Notes: generated by a model from the sequence alone, not told the origin. A DNA stretch of 64,000 nucleotides from Rhizobium sp. Q54 (GCA_945892755.1 CAMDDO010000005.1:1-64000), one strand, 5' to 3'; shown: positions 36,063 through 45,341, counted from the first letter of the stretch. A program made the numbers and translations.

Positions 36063-37457
36063 ATGCGCTGGCGATCGGCGCGAGCCGATGCTAAGCAGGC
36101 GCCGGCAGAGTCGCGCGCCGCGAGGAACCCAGGAGTGGCGGTCGAGTCGAACGATACGTACGAAAGGCTCGCGCCGCCCTGGCGCATTGTGCTCCTCGTC
36201 AGCGGTGGGCTGATCGGGGTTGGCGTGCCGCTCCTGATCTCGGGCCAAACCACGGAAGCGGTCGCTCTTGCGCTTGGGCTCGTGCTCATGCTGGCCGCGC
36301 CCGGGCGCGTTATCTTGTTGCGAGCCGTCGCCGAGACATTGACGAGCAGGCTCGGTCTCGCGGCCGCGCTCATGTTCTTGGCCTGGGTGCCATCGCTTGG
36401 CCTTTCACTCTCGCCAATGCATTCCCTCGCGATCTGGGGACGCTCGATCGGCCTGATGCTGGCAGCCGCATTGATCGCGTGCTTTTTCGCGCGCTCGGCG
36501 GTCGCACGCGACGTCGCGGCGAAAGCCCTGGTGATCGGCGCGCTTGGCTGCGGAGCCCTCGCGCTGATCGGTCTTGCCGGCGGCTCGCCGCTTCTCGCGC
36601 TGTTTCGTGGCCAACCCTTTCAAACGTTCGAAGTCGTCCATTTTGTCAAATATTACGCGTCGACCGTCGTTTGCCTCGTGCCGGTCGTTCTGTTCCTTGG
36701 GCATAGGCTCGGTGGCGCGTGGCGGCGTTCGTCCTGGTTCTACCCGCCGATGGCGCTCGCGATCGGGCTATTGCTTGGGAGCGGCGCGTTCGTCTTGGGC
36801 TTGATCGCGGCCGCCGTGGTCGGTGGCCTCGTCTGGCTCGGCGGCCTGCGCGGGCTTCGCCTCCCGGCGCTTGCCGTGCTGGCGTTGCTGGTCGCGCTGG
36901 TCCTGGCCGGACTCGGCTATATGTTCGCGCACGCGCCGCCGCCTCCGTCGCCCGAACTGATCGTCGATGGCCGCTTTGACGGCCCGATCGTCACGACGCT
37001 GCCGCTCTGGCTGGTCGACGCGCACCGCCAGCAAATTTGGGGTTTCTCACTTCAGGCCGCGCTCGATGCACCGTGGTTCGGTCACGGGCTCGATCAATCG
37101 AATTATGTGCCGAACGCCGATGCCAGGATCACCCTGTTCAATCAGGCGTTCGTGCCGGGGCATCCGCACAACTGGCTGATCGAATTGCTTGTCGACTCCG
37201 GATTCGTCGGGCTGATCGCCACGCTCGGCGCACTGAGCGTGCTCATAGCGTATTGGTTTGGCATCGCGCGAAACAACCGCCTGCTCGGGGCGGCGGGGCT
37301 CGGTCTCACCGCCGCGTATTTCGCGTCCTCGCTGCTGAATTTCTCGTTCTGGCTGACATGGTGGCAGTCCGAGTTCTTGGTGCTCAGCGCGATGCTGATT
37401 GCCCATGCGCCGCGCTCGCGCCGCGCCGCGCTCGCCAATCAAGCAGCGCAAGAATGA
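36063..37457 (+). CDS. O-antigen ligase/polymerase (Wzy/WaaL) family membrane protein
   Basis: The 464-aa protein has roughly ten to twelve membrane helices and, late in the sequence, the large loop with 'GHGLDQSNYVPN' and 'FVPGHPHNWLIELLVDSG'. The HPHN motif before a helix is the signature of the Wzy_C family. It either polymerises undecaprenyl-linked repeats or ligates them to lipid A core; sequence alone cannot distinguish the two. Its last 74 bp overlap the end of the opposing GT39-like gene. Confidence 0.85.
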   Translation: MRWRSARADAKQAPAESRAARNPGVAVESNDTYERLAPPWRIVLLVSGGLIGVGVPLLISGQTTEAVALALGLVLMLAAPGRVILLRAVAETLTSRLGLAAALMFLAWVPSLGLSLSPMHSLAIWGRSIGLMLAAALIACFFARSAVARDVAAKALVIGALGCGALALIGLAGGSPLLALFRGQPFQTFEVVHFVKYYASTVVCLVPVVLFLGHRLGGAWRRSSWFYPPMALAIGLLLGSGAFVLGLIAAAVVGGLVWLGGLRGLRLPALAVLALLVALVLAGLGYMFAHAPPPPSPELIVDGRFDGPIVTTLPLWLVDAHRQQIWGFSLQAALDAPWFGHGLDQSNYVPNADARITLFNQAFVPGHPHNWLIELLVDSGFVGLIATLGALSVLIAYWFGIARNNRLLGAAGLGLTAAYFASSLLNFSFWLTWWQSEFLVLSAMLIAHAPRSRRAALANQAAQE

Positions 37458-38817
37458 CGATCGCGAGGCCAAGCGCGGCCAGCGGCTCGATCGGCAGGCG
37501 GTATTTGGCCGAGGCAACCGGGCCATTGACCAGCAAGACATAGCCCGCCCACATCAAGAGAACGGCGAGGGAAGCGCGCCGAAGCCGCGCCGAAGCCGCG
37601 CCACGGGCGCGCGCGACAAGCCCGAGACCCAATAGCTCGACCAGGCGGAACGCGATCGCACCGAGGCCGGTCAGCAGCATGACCCAGGCATAAGTCGGGC
37701 TATCGTTGGCGAACAGGAAATGTCGAACCTTGGCGAGCTTGGTCTCTCCCGGCGCGCTGAAAAATCCAGTGCGCGGCAAGGCGCGCATCGGCGGCGAGAC
37801 CAGCGCGGCCGGCGAGAAAAGATTGATCGCGGCGCCGATGATCCACGCCTTCGCGATTGCACCGACGCCAAGCTCGCTCAGCACCTCGCGACCGAGCGCG
37901 TCTCGTTGCCGCGATTGCTCGAACGGGTTTTCGCTTGGCACGGGGTAGCGTGCATCGAAGCGCGCGTTGTTGTCGCGCGCGCCCTGCTCGTGACTCGTGC
38001 CGTCCGCCGCTTCGCGCACCAATGGCGCGATCCAGAGCAGCGAGTGCGTGCCGCCCTGGCTGGTCAGATAGATCGAGCCGTAGGTTCCGAGATTGCGTGC
38101 GAAGATCGGAGCCTGCACGGCCAGGCAGAGCAGCACGACCAGGCTCATGTGCGCGACGCTTCGGCCGACCAGACGAGGATAGGCGTTCCATTGCACGCCG
38201 ACGCCATGGACGACCAGCGCGAGGATGGGCAACAGCAATGCGATCAGCGCGGTCCAGGGCAACAGCATCGTGCGGGTCGAAACGCCAAGTCCAAGCGCCG
38301 CGCCAAGCACGATCGCCGCTCGCCAGTTTGGCCCGCGCAGCCAGAGGAGCGCGCCATAGAGCGCGAGGCAGCAAAACAGGAAGAACACGCTATCGTTCAA
38401 AATAAGGGCGCTGACGACGATTTGTGTCGGATTGAGCGCGGCGACGAGGCCGGCCGGCAGCATGTACCGGCGGTCGAATAGTGCGGCCATCCGCGCGATC
38501 ACGAGGCAGGCCAGCGCATCGAGCACGCCCTGAGTCAGACTTGGAAACAGCGGATCCGAGGCACCGCTGATCATGCGATGCAACGCCAGCCAAATGACGT
38601 AGAGCGGCATGCGCTCGGTCTCGGGCACGAGTCCGCCCTCGACCGGCCGCACGAAATCGCCGTAGCGCACGAAGATTTCACTGAGGCTGAGATAAAGCCC
38701 CGAGTCCTCGCTTTGCAGGCCATCGGGTCCGGCTATCAAGTACATGGCGAGCGCGTAGGCGACTCTGAGCGCCAGGGCGACGCCAAAGATCAACCAGAGC
38801 ACGCGTGCCGTGCTCAT
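37384..38817 (-). CDS. GT39/ArnT-like polytopic membrane glycosyltransferase
   Basis: The 477-aa protein has ten or more predicted helices. The first loop contains 'QSEDSGLYLSLSE', with the acidic pair expected of GT-C enzymes, and 'EGGLVPETERMPLY' before the next helix. It should use a polyprenyl-phosphate sugar donor and act on the periplasmic face of the inner membrane. Assignment to GT39 is by architecture only. It overlaps the ligase gene by 74 bp at the 3' end, and shares an ATGA overlap with the methyltransferase stop upstream. Confidence 0.7.
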   Translation of the reverse strand: MSTARVLWLIFGVALALRVAYALAMYLIAGPDGLQSEDSGLYLSLSEIFVRYGDFVRPVEGGLVPETERMPLYVIWLALHRMISGASDPLFPSLTQGVLDALACLVIARMAALFDRRYMLPAGLVAALNPTQIVVSALILNDSVFFLFCCLALYGALLWLRGPNWRAAIVLGAALGLGVSTRTMLLPWTALIALLLPILALVVHGVGVQWNAYPRLVGRSVAHMSLVVLLCLAVQAPIFARNLGTYGSIYLTSQGGTHSLLWIAPLVREAADGTSHEQGARDNNARFDARYPVPSENPFEQSRQRDALGREVLSELGVGAIAKAWIIGAAINLFSPAALVSPPMRALPRTGFFSAPGETKLAKVRHFLFANDSPTYAWVMLLTGLGAIAFRLVELLGLGLVARARGAASARLRRASLAVLLMWAGYVLLVNGPVASAKYRLPIEPLAALGLAIVILALLDWRARRGASAAHGQSASR

Positions 38818-39542
38818 GCCTGGCGCTCAAGCGCGACCAAGAGACGAAACGCCATGAACCGCCCGAACAGGGGCAGCAAGGCGTCTTCGACGCGAAGCAG
38901 CGGGCCTACGAGCCAGGCCGGAATCAAGCTGAAGCGGCGATAGCCGCCCGACAACGGATAGGCGAACAGGCTCAGCCTTCGGCGCTCGATCAGCTTGAGC
39001 CGCGGAAAGCGCCGCTCGAAGCGCGCGCGCGCCGGGCCGAACAAAAGGCTCGGGATCGCCTGATTGGCCTCATAGGGGTCGCGGCCCGGCGTCGGCGCAC
39101 CCTCCGGCAAGGGATCGGCCGAAAGCTCGACGGGCTCGTCATGAAACAGACGAAAGACGAGCCGGCTGACCGGCGTGATGCCCGGCTCAATCATGACCAG
39201 GCGCCCGCCCGGCCTCAGCACCCGCTCGGCCTCGGCAAAAAACAGTGGCGGCCGTTCGAGGTGGTGCAGCACATCGAGCATCACGACGTTATCGAAGCTG
39301 CCACTGCGAAATGGCAGACGCTGTGCATCGGCCACAACATCGAGCCAGGGTGCCGGCTGCACATCACTCAGGACCACGTCTTCGAGACATTCGCGCAGCC
39401 AGCCCGTGCCGGCGCCGATCTCGAGCGTGCGGCCGGGCCGCGTGCGCTGGGCCATGCGCCGATAATAGTCGTGATAGATCGCGCGCAGACCCGGCTTGGT
39501 CTGCCACCGTGCGCGATGCGCAAGCAGGATCGAGGCGCCCAA
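38814..39542 (-). CDS. SAM-dependent methyltransferase
   Basis: The protein is 242 aa if it starts at the TTG at 39542, which lies right after the stop of the preceding gene; no ATG or GTG is better placed. SAM motif I is 'RTLEIGAGTGWLREC', followed by 'VVADAQRLPFRSGSFDNVVML' in pieces and 'VLRPGGRLVMIEPG'. It is a Methyltransf_11-type enzyme, perhaps acting on a polyprenyl-linked sugar. The junction suggests translational coupling to the methyltransferase-GT2 fusion upstream and to the GT39-like gene downstream. Confidence 0.78.
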   Translation of the reverse strand: MGASILLAHRARWQTKPGLRAIYHDYYRRMAQRTRPGRTLEIGAGTGWLRECLEDVVLSDVQPAPWLDVVADAQRLPFRSGSFDNVVMLDVLHHLERPPLFFAEAERVLRPGGRLVMIEPGITPVSRLVFRLFHDEPVELSADPLPEGAPTPGRDPYEANQAIPSLLFGPARARFERRFPRLKLIERRRLSLFAYPLSGGYRRFSLIPAWLVGPLLRVEDALLPLFGRFMAFRLLVALERQA

Positions 39543-39544
39543 GC

Positions 39545-40993
39545 CTAAAACGCCTTCAGCTTGCGAAAGGCGAAAAGCACCATGCGCAACAGCATGAAGC
39601 CGTGACGGAAGCGCGAAATTTGCGTCGTGCCATAAAGCCGGTCGGCATAACGGATCGGTACCTCGATCAGCTTGAGATTGAGCTTGGCGGCGCCGAACAG
39701 GAGATCGAAATCGCCGAACGGATCGAACTCGCCGAAATAGCCGCGATTGGCCGCGATGCGCTGGTAATGCGCCTTGGTCAGCACCTTGGTGCCGCACAGC
39801 GTGTCGGTGAAGCGCTGATTGAGAAGCCAGGAGAACAACGTCGAGAAAAACAGATTGCCCGCGAAATTCAATGGCCGCATGGCGCCGCGCTCCATCGGAT
39901 AGATCAGTCGGCTGCCATTGATGAATTCGCCTTTGCCCGAGATGATGGCGTCGTAGAATTTGGGTAGCGCCTCGGGCGGTACGGTGAGGTCGGCGTCGAG
40001 GATCATCAAGAGTTCGCCGCGCGCCTGCGCGAAGCCTTTACGCACCGCATCGCCCTTGCCCTTGCCATCCTGCTGAAAGACCTTGATGTCGCGCTCGGGG
40101 TAGGCGGCCTGCACACGCTTCATTTCCTCGAGCGTGCCGTCCTGGCTGTGGCCCTCGACGAAGACGACCTCGATGTCATCGCAGAAGGCGGGCAGGCGCT
40201 TCACCGCGTTCTCGATATTGCCCCTCTCGTTGCGCGCCGGAATCACGATCGAGGTCGAAAGCTTTGCATAGCCGGCGTGCCGCTTGGAGCGCGCGACGAG
40301 ATAGTGGCGGAGACAGAGTCGCCGGATCATCGGCAACGTCGCGATGCTGCGATTGATCAGCCAACCGAGGCCGAACAGCGAATAGGGCACCAACATGCGC
40401 CAGTCGCGCTTGATCACCTCGTAGTCGGCGAGCGCGAGCAGGCCGGCTATGTCGTCGGGGCCCAGACGGTTTTGCGGCGGCTGTGGCATTTTGAGCCCGA
40501 TGCGCTCGGCGAGTGCGACCAAGGGCTGCCAGAGCCAGGAATAGTACGCGACGACCAGCCTGGTATCGCGGTTGGCCAGCGCTTGGAGCGAGTCGAGCAT
40601 GGTTTGGACATCGTCGAGCGCGCCAATCGAATCGGCGAGCAGAATGGCGTCGAACGGACCGTCAAGCGCGCCCAGGGTCGCCGGGTCCTCTACGTCGCCG
40701 ACAATGAAGCGGAGCTCCGGCCGGGCAGCCTCGCCATGACGCCGGCGTGCCGTTTCGATCATGCCGGGGCTGAGGTCGATGCCGACGCCACGCGCCGGCT
40801 TCAGCGTCGCCAGCAAATTGCCCACGCCGCAGCCAAGCGCCAGCACGCGTTTCCCCGGCTCGACGAGAAAGCGCATCATGCGCCCGTCTTCGTCATGGAA
40901 ATACCGACTGCGCGCGATCCATTGCTCGCGCGATGGCGCCAGTCGGTCGCTGTGACGTCGCTGTACGTCCTTGCGGCTGGTGGGCTCGGTCAT
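39545..40993 (-). CDS. Fusion: SAM methyltransferase + GT2 (DPM1-like) glycosyltransferase
   Basis: The 482-aa protein has two catalytic domains. Residues ~1-230 are a methyltransferase ('KRVLALGCGVGNLLATL', 'GVGIDLSPGMIETA'). Residues ~243-482 are a GT-A glycosyltransferase of the dolichyl-phosphate-mannose synthase type ('SIVIPARNERGNIENAV', 'LMILDADLTVPPEALP' with the metal-binding DAD). The GT half lacks the C-terminal membrane helices of many family members. It probably loads a sugar on polyprenyl phosphate for the GT39-like enzyme encoded two genes downstream. Confidence 0.88.
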   Translation of the reverse strand: MTEPTSRKDVQRRHSDRLAPSREQWIARSRYFHDEDGRMMRFLVEPGKRVLALGCGVGNLLATLKPARGVGIDLSPGMIETARRRHGEAARPELRFIVGDVEDPATLGALDGPFDAILLADSIGALDDVQTMLDSLQALANRDTRLVVAYYSWLWQPLVALAERIGLKMPQPPQNRLGPDDIAGLLALADYEVIKRDWRMLVPYSLFGLGWLINRSIATLPMIRRLCLRHYLVARSKRHAGYAKLSTSIVIPARNERGNIENAVKRLPAFCDDIEVVFVEGHSQDGTLEEMKRVQAAYPERDIKVFQQDGKGKGDAVRKGFAQARGELLMILDADLTVPPEALPKFYDAIISGKGEFINGSRLIYPMERGAMRPLNFAGNLFFSTLFSWLLNQRFTDTLCGTKVLTKAHYQRIAANRGYFGEFDPFGDFDLLFGAAKLNLKLIEVPIRYADRLYGTTQISRFRHGFMLLRMVLFAFRKLKAF

Positions 40994-41105
40994 GCGGGTC
41001 GGGAATCTCGTGGCATCGCGAATCGGGTTCTAGCAGGCTGACTTACCCTCGCCCGCCGCGCAATGCTATGAAGGATCGCATGGACCCGATGAATGAAAGA
41101 CCCCG

Positions 41106-41606
41106 ATGACGCGCCATTGGTACGTCGTCCGCAGCCAGCCACACGCCGAGCGGCGCGCGCGCGAGAACTTGGAACGCCAGGGGTTCGACCCCTGGCTGCC
41201 GCTTTGCCGCCGCCGCAGGCGCCACGCCCGCAAGATGGAAATCGTGCTGCGCCCGTTGTTCCCGCGCTATCTGTTCGTCGCCGTCGATCTCGATACGACG
41301 CCCTGGCGCGCCATGCTTTCGACCTTCGGGGTGGCCAATGTGATCCAAGGGCCCGCCGGCCCCGTCCCGGTGCCGGATTCGGTCATCGAAGGCCTGCGTG
41401 CACGAGCTGATCAAGCGGGCGTGCTCGATCTTGAACCGCCGGCCTATCAAACTGGTGCGAAGGTGCGCATCACGACCGGGCCGTTGAGCGACATCGAGGG
41501 CATCTTTCAGGCGCGGACCGATGCCGAGCGCGTTTCGATTCTTTTGACGCTGATGGGTCGCGCCGTTCGGGTCATGGTGCCCGAGGGCGATATCGAGCCG
41601 GCATGA
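41106..41606 (+). CDS. NusG paralogue, RfaH-type antitermination factor
   Basis: The 166-aa protein has the NGN domain ('HWYVVRSQPHAERRARENL', 'LRPLFPRYLFVAVDL', 'MLSTFGVANVIQGP') and a short C-terminal KOW domain ('AKVRITTGPLSDIEG'). The spacing and the Arg-rich 'CRRRRRHARK' insertion match RfaH/LoaP-like paralogues found in polysaccharide loci, not the essential NusG. Such factors join RNA polymerase at an ops site and suppress pausing and Rho termination across long operons. A matching ops-like sequence lies at 48355-48365 in the leader of the 15-gene operon. Confidence 0.88.
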   Translation: MTRHWYVVRSQPHAERRARENLERQGFDPWLPLCRRRRRHARKMEIVLRPLFPRYLFVAVDLDTTPWRAMLSTFGVANVIQGPAGPVPVPDSVIEGLRARADQAGVLDLEPPAYQTGAKVRITTGPLSDIEGIFQARTDAERVSILLTLMGRAVRVMVPEGDIEPA

Positions 41607-41637
41607 TCGTGAGCACTGGCCAGAGCGGGAGAGACTC

Positions 41638-42468
41638 ATGGATATCGAGCAACGCGTAGCCGCGCATTATGGCGATGAGGCGCTGGGTCGAAGGCTCCTG
41701 GAGGCACTGGCCTTGGCCGGCCTCGATGTCGATCGTCTGAGCCCTGATGAGCTTGCCCCGGTCGATGAGTTCCACGTTGGCGGACGGCAGGCGACAGTCG
41801 ACTTTGCCGAGCAGCTTGGCCTCCACCCTGGCCTTCGGCTGCTCGATATCGGCAGCGGCATAGGCGGGCCGGCGCGCTATTTCGCGAGCGCCTTCGGCTG
41901 CGACGTGGTCGGGATCGATCTGACCGACGTCTTCGTTCGCGTCGCGACCGATCTGACGCGGCGCTCGGGCCTCTCGACCAGGGTTTCGTTCCATCAGGGC
42001 AGCGCGCTCGATTTGCCATTCGAGGCGGCGAGCTTCGATCGCGCGACCATGATCCATGTCGGCATGAACATCGATGACAAGGCGAAATTGTTCCGATCGG
42101 TCCGCACGGTGCTCCGCCCGGGCGGCATTTTCGGCGTCTATGATCTCATGCGCACGGGCTTGGGCGATCTTGAGTTTCCCGTGCCGTGGTCGAACCGCCC
42201 CGAAACCAGCTTCGTGGTCGAGCCCGCGGCCTATCGCAAATCACTCGAGGCGGCCGGCTTCGCGGTCGTTGTCGAACGCAACCGGCGCGACTTCGCGCTC
42301 GACTTCTTTCGCGAGATGCGAGCCAAGGCGGAAGCGGCCGGCGGCACGCCGCCGCTTGGCACGCCGCTCATCATGGGGGCGGGCTTCAAGGAGAAACTGC
42401 GCCACGCCGCCGAGGCGATCGAGCGTGGCGTGATCGCGCCCATCGAGCTCTTTGCGCGGGTGGCCTGA
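41638..42468 (+). CDS. SAM-dependent methyltransferase (PEAMT/UbiE-like)
   Basis: The 276-aa protein has motif I 'LLDIGSGIGGPARYFAS', the acidic 'VVGIDLTDVFV', 'HQGSALDLPFEAASFD' and 'VLRPGGIFGVYDLM'. It resembles methyltransferases that act on small soluble or lipid acceptors (phosphoethanolamine, sterol and glycine types). It follows the NusG paralogue by 31 bp, with GGGAGAG upstream of the ATG. An acceptor in the nearby phosphonate pathway is possible but unproved. It ends 9 bp from the tail of the decarboxylase gene. Confidence 0.78.
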   Translation: MDIEQRVAAHYGDEALGRRLLEALALAGLDVDRLSPDELAPVDEFHVGGRQATVDFAEQLGLHPGLRLLDIGSGIGGPARYFASAFGCDVVGIDLTDVFVRVATDLTRRSGLSTRVSFHQGSALDLPFEAASFDRATMIHVGMNIDDKAKLFRSVRTVLRPGGIFGVYDLMRTGLGDLEFPVPWSNRPETSFVVEPAAYRKSLEAAGFAVVVERNRRDFALDFFREMRAKAEAAGGTPPLGTPLIMGAGFKEKLRHAAEAIERGVIAPIELFARVA

Positions 42469-42477
42469 CCCGAGCGC

Positions 42478-43617
42478 TCAGGCCCCGGCCAAAAACGCCT
42501 TGAAGCGCAAAGCGACCTCGGACGGTTTGATGGTCGGACGCCCGAGTTTGGCCATCGAGCCGGGCACGATCCGGACATGGAGCAAAGCAGGTTTCGGTCC
42601 GGCCAGCGTATCCTCGAAGGCGCGCTCGAAGCCGGCAAGGCTCTCGCACGAATAGGCCCGCTCATAGCCGCACGCCGCGGCGATTTCGCTGAACGAGACC
42701 GACGAAGAGACGGTGGCTTGGCCGCCGGTCGAATCGTGCGTGCCATTGTCGAGCACGATATGGGTCAGGTTCGGTGGCGCATAGGTGCCGATGGTGGCGA
42801 GATTGCCAAGTTTCATCAGGGCGGCGCCGTCACCGTCGAGCACCATCACCGGGCGCGTCGTATTGAGCGCGACGCCCAGGCCCATCGCGCTCGCGCCGCC
42901 CATCGAGCCGACCTGATAGAGCTGCTGCTTGCGATCCATCAGGGTGAACAGCTCGCGCCCACACTTGCCGGTCGTGGCGATCACCGCGGCGTCGGCCGGC
43001 ACGCGCCTCAAAAAGCGCTCGAGCACGGCCGCGCGGGTTGGCCGTTCGCCCCGCTCGCTCAGATCGAGCGTCGTGCCCGGCGGGCGTTCGGGCGGTGGGC
43101 CCTGATCGAGCCCTTCGTCCGTCACCGTGTCTTTCTCCATCACGAAGGCGAAAGGCAGGCCCGAATCCGCCATCCATTCGGCGGCTTGATCGAGCGCCGG
43201 GCCAACCAGGCGGGCTTCCGAAGGAAACGCCGCATGGGGAATCCGCATCAGCTCAAGCAGATCCTGCGTAATCTCACCCATGAGTCCGTGCTGCGGCTCG
43301 TCATTGAGGCCGGGCTGACCGCGCCACGTCACGATCAACAGAGTCGGAATCCGGAACGGGAAGTTCAGCGAAGTCAGCGGGTTGACCGTGTTGCCGAGGC
43401 CCGAGTTCTGGCACATCACGACGGTCTTGCGCCCAGCGAGGTGCGCGCCGGCGGCGATTGCCACGGCCTCGCCCTCCGATGTCGCGCCAACATAATTCGT
43501 TGCCGGGTCGGAGATCACGCGGTTGATCAGCGGCGTCAGGAACGAGCACGGCACACCGGTATAGAAATCGAAACCACGCGCACGCGCGGGGCCCAGAAAT
43601 TCATCGGTGGAAATCAT
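42478..43617 (-). CDS. ppd: Phosphonopyruvate decarboxylase
   Basis: The 379-aa ThDP enzyme has the activating Glu in 'SEGEAVAIAAG' (Glu50 region), 'CQNSGLGNTVNPLTSL', and the cofactor motif 'DGDGAALMKLGNLATIG' (262-264 GDG) ending in 'NGTHDSTGGQ'. The text and single-chain organisation match AepY/Ppd, which converts phosphonopyruvate to phosphonoacetaldehyde and so makes PEP mutase effectively irreversible. It is the last gene of the five-gene minus-strand operon that begins with a PEP mutase. Sulfopyruvate decarboxylase is the near alternative, but the operon context settles it. Confidence 0.92.
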   Translation of the reverse strand: MISTDEFLGPARARGFDFYTGVPCSFLTPLINRVISDPATNYVGATSEGEAVAIAAGAHLAGRKTVVMCQNSGLGNTVNPLTSLNFPFRIPTLLIVTWRGQPGLNDEPQHGLMGEITQDLLELMRIPHAAFPSEARLVGPALDQAAEWMADSGLPFAFVMEKDTVTDEGLDQGPPPERPPGTTLDLSERGERPTRAAVLERFLRRVPADAAVIATTGKCGRELFTLMDRKQQLYQVGSMGGASAMGLGVALNTTRPVMVLDGDGAALMKLGNLATIGTYAPPNLTHIVLDNGTHDSTGGQATVSSSVSFSEIAAACGYERAYSCESLAGFERAFEDTLAGPKPALLHVRIVPGSMAKLGRPTIKPSEVALRFKAFLAGA

Positions 43618-43645
43618 GTCGGGCGTCGCCCAGGTCTAGCCCGAT

Positions 43646-44476
43646 TCAGCGAGCGGCAGCCGGCTTGAGCGTGAAGGCGGCAAGGCGCGTCGCGTCATGG
43701 TACGCCATGTTCTGTCGCAGGGTTTCGGTGTGGAGTTGCATGTCGAAGCCATAGCGCTCGCCGAGATCGCGAAAATAGGCCGCATTGTGCCACCAATCAT
43801 GAGACCCCATGCGTTCGATCCGCTTGTTCGGATTCTTCTCGGAGTAGGTGAAGAAGAAGACCGACTTCTCGTGCATGATTTTCCGTACGTTCTTGATGAC
43901 ATCCTCGATATCGCGCTCGGGCATGTGCATGAAGACCGCGAAGCACCAGATGTAATCGACTTCCCGACCCTTCAGCCAATCGAAAGAATTGTCCTTGTTG
44001 GCGACGATCAAAAGGTGATCCGCATCGATGCCCTGTTCCCGCTTCAGATAATCGAGCCCCTTTTTGAGCCTGCCAGCGCTCGCGTCATTGCCGGAAAAAC
44101 TGCCGCCGCTGAGGTAGGGGACCAAAAGGCCAGCCACGCGACCCATCCCCATGCCGAACTCATGCACAGCGTGATGAGGCTGCACGCCGAGCGCCTTGAT
44201 GACGTTGAATTGGTCTCGGCCGTTCTCCATGTACTTCCGGAATTTTTCGCGCCGCTCAGGGGAATCCACGGTGGTGAACCCATCCAGTCGCCGCGCATAC
44301 CACTCGAGATAGCTCATTCCGCGAAGGCGGCTGAGGCACAGATTTAGGTCCTCGATGGGCCTTTGAATCCATCGGCCGCGAACCGAGCTATAATCGCCGC
44401 GCAACCACATGACAACGCGCCGCGGCAAGATTGCGCGGCAGATCGCCGCGACGCCATCGAGAATTCCGCCAATCAT
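43646..44476 (-). CDS. Class I SAM methyltransferase in phosphonate operon
   Basis: The 276-aa protein has a short hydrophobic N-terminus, then 'HEFGMGMGRVAGLLVPYLSG' with motif I in its middle, 'SGNDASAGRLKKG' and 'IWCFAVFMHMPERDIEDV'. It is Lys- and Phe-richer than its neighbours and slightly lower in GC. The ATG at 44476 begins 'MIGGILDGVAA'. It sits 28 bp upstream of ppd and 29 bp downstream of the unrecognised 276-aa gene. It could methylate the phosphonate (O- or N-methyl) or a glycan carrying it; no direct evidence. Confidence 0.75.
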   Translation of the reverse strand: MIGGILDGVAAICRAILPRRVVMWLRGDYSSVRGRWIQRPIEDLNLCLSRLRGMSYLEWYARRLDGFTTVDSPERREKFRKYMENGRDQFNVIKALGVQPHHAVHEFGMGMGRVAGLLVPYLSGGSFSGNDASAGRLKKGLDYLKREQGIDADHLLIVANKDNSFDWLKGREVDYIWCFAVFMHMPERDIEDVIKNVRKIMHEKSVFFFTYSEKNPNKRIERMGSHDWWHNAAYFRDLGERYGFDMQLHTETLRQNMAYHDATRLAAFTLKPAAAR

Positions 44477-44505
44477 TACTGGTTCCGTGCCTCTGCTGAG
44501 TTGAA

Positions 44506-45336
44506 TTACGACCGGGGAATCAAATTGCCGGCCCATCGACGCAGGCGCTGTGTCAGCGCCTCGTGGGTTGGCTCGCCGCGATAGAGGTCCGGATGCTCGA
44601 GCGTCGTCACCGCGCCCGGATCGGCGAGCCCGTGCTTCGCGAAGAAGACGATGAGGCGGCTGCGACCGGTCACATAGATCTGACCGCGCCAATCGCGAAC
44701 GTCGGGGCCAAGTAGCCCAGCAACCGAGACGCGGCGCGCGCTCATCGGCTCGACCTTGACCTTTTCCATGGTCGGCAAACCGACGAGCTCGATGTTGACC
44801 ACCGCGGGGCGATGATAGGGGTTGATCAACACAACCGATTCATCGGCATCCACCGCTGGATCGACCGCGCAACAGGGATAGCCGGCGCACCATGCGCCAA
44901 GCTCACGGACCTGATGGATGGTGACGGGATCGCCGAATTTGATCGCGTTGTCATTGAAAAACGTCTTGCGTTCCGGGCCGCTGAACAAGGTGTAGGTGGG
45001 GGCGGGCTGGTTGGTCGTGAACGCGCCCGGCGGCTCGACCGCGACGTCGACTTCCCAATAGGAAATCCGCGCGCCGCTGGCCCAATCGCTACGGCCGTCG
45101 TCCTCGATCGCGACCTCCCATTCCGATATCGATGGGCGGCCGTTGTCGAAAACGATCGTGGTCGCGCGTGAGCTGACCTCGACGCCATCTCGGCATAGCC
45201 GATGAAGCACGTTGACCGTCGCGGCCTGGGTCTTGAGGCGATCGCCAATGGTCGTGATCGGGAGCGAGTAATTCACCGTATAGCCCGGTGGCGGGCCAAC
45301 GCCCACGACCGGCAACAAATAAGAGAATCCGGGCAC
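44506..45336 (-). CDS. Unrecognised protein, beta-rich, in phosphonate operon
   Basis: The 276-aa protein starts at a GTG (45336) five bases after the stop of the preceding gene. No signal peptide or membrane helix is clear. It reads as mainly beta structure, with a Pro-rich start, 'WCAGYPCCAVDPAVDADESVV' in two pieces that place Cys residues close together, 'LINPYHRPAVVNIEL', and a distinctive end 'TLEHPDLYRGEPTHEAL'. Its last third resembles in rhythm the last third of the adjacent 347-aa protein (N-P/N-C, V-x-I, P-x-x-A, then R-x-R-L). It may be a carbohydrate- or surface-related beta-sandwich; the function is unknown. Confidence 0.7.
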   Translation of the reverse strand: MPGFSYLLPVVGVGPPPGYTVNYSLPITTIGDRLKTQAATVNVLHRLCRDGVEVSSRATTIVFDNGRPSISEWEVAIEDDGRSDWASGARISYWEVDVAVEPPGAFTTNQPAPTYTLFSGPERKTFFNDNAIKFGDPVTIHQVRELGAWCAGYPCCAVDPAVDADESVVLINPYHRPAVVNIELVGLPTMEKVKVEPMSARRVSVAGLLGPDVRDWRGQIYVTGRSRLIVFFAKHGLADPGAVTTLEHPDLYRGEPTHEALTQRLRRWAGNLIPRS

Positions 45337-45341
45337 GACAC

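Noticed and set aside
35764-36063. A 99-codon plus-strand frame in the gap before the ligase gene
   Set aside because: No ribosome site, no recognisable protein content, and it contains a perfect hairpin. It looks non-coding.
42478-43617. Sulfopyruvate decarboxylase or acetolactate synthase
   Set aside because: The single-chain length, the ThDP motif text and the presence of PEP mutase in the same operon favour phosphonopyruvate decarboxylase.
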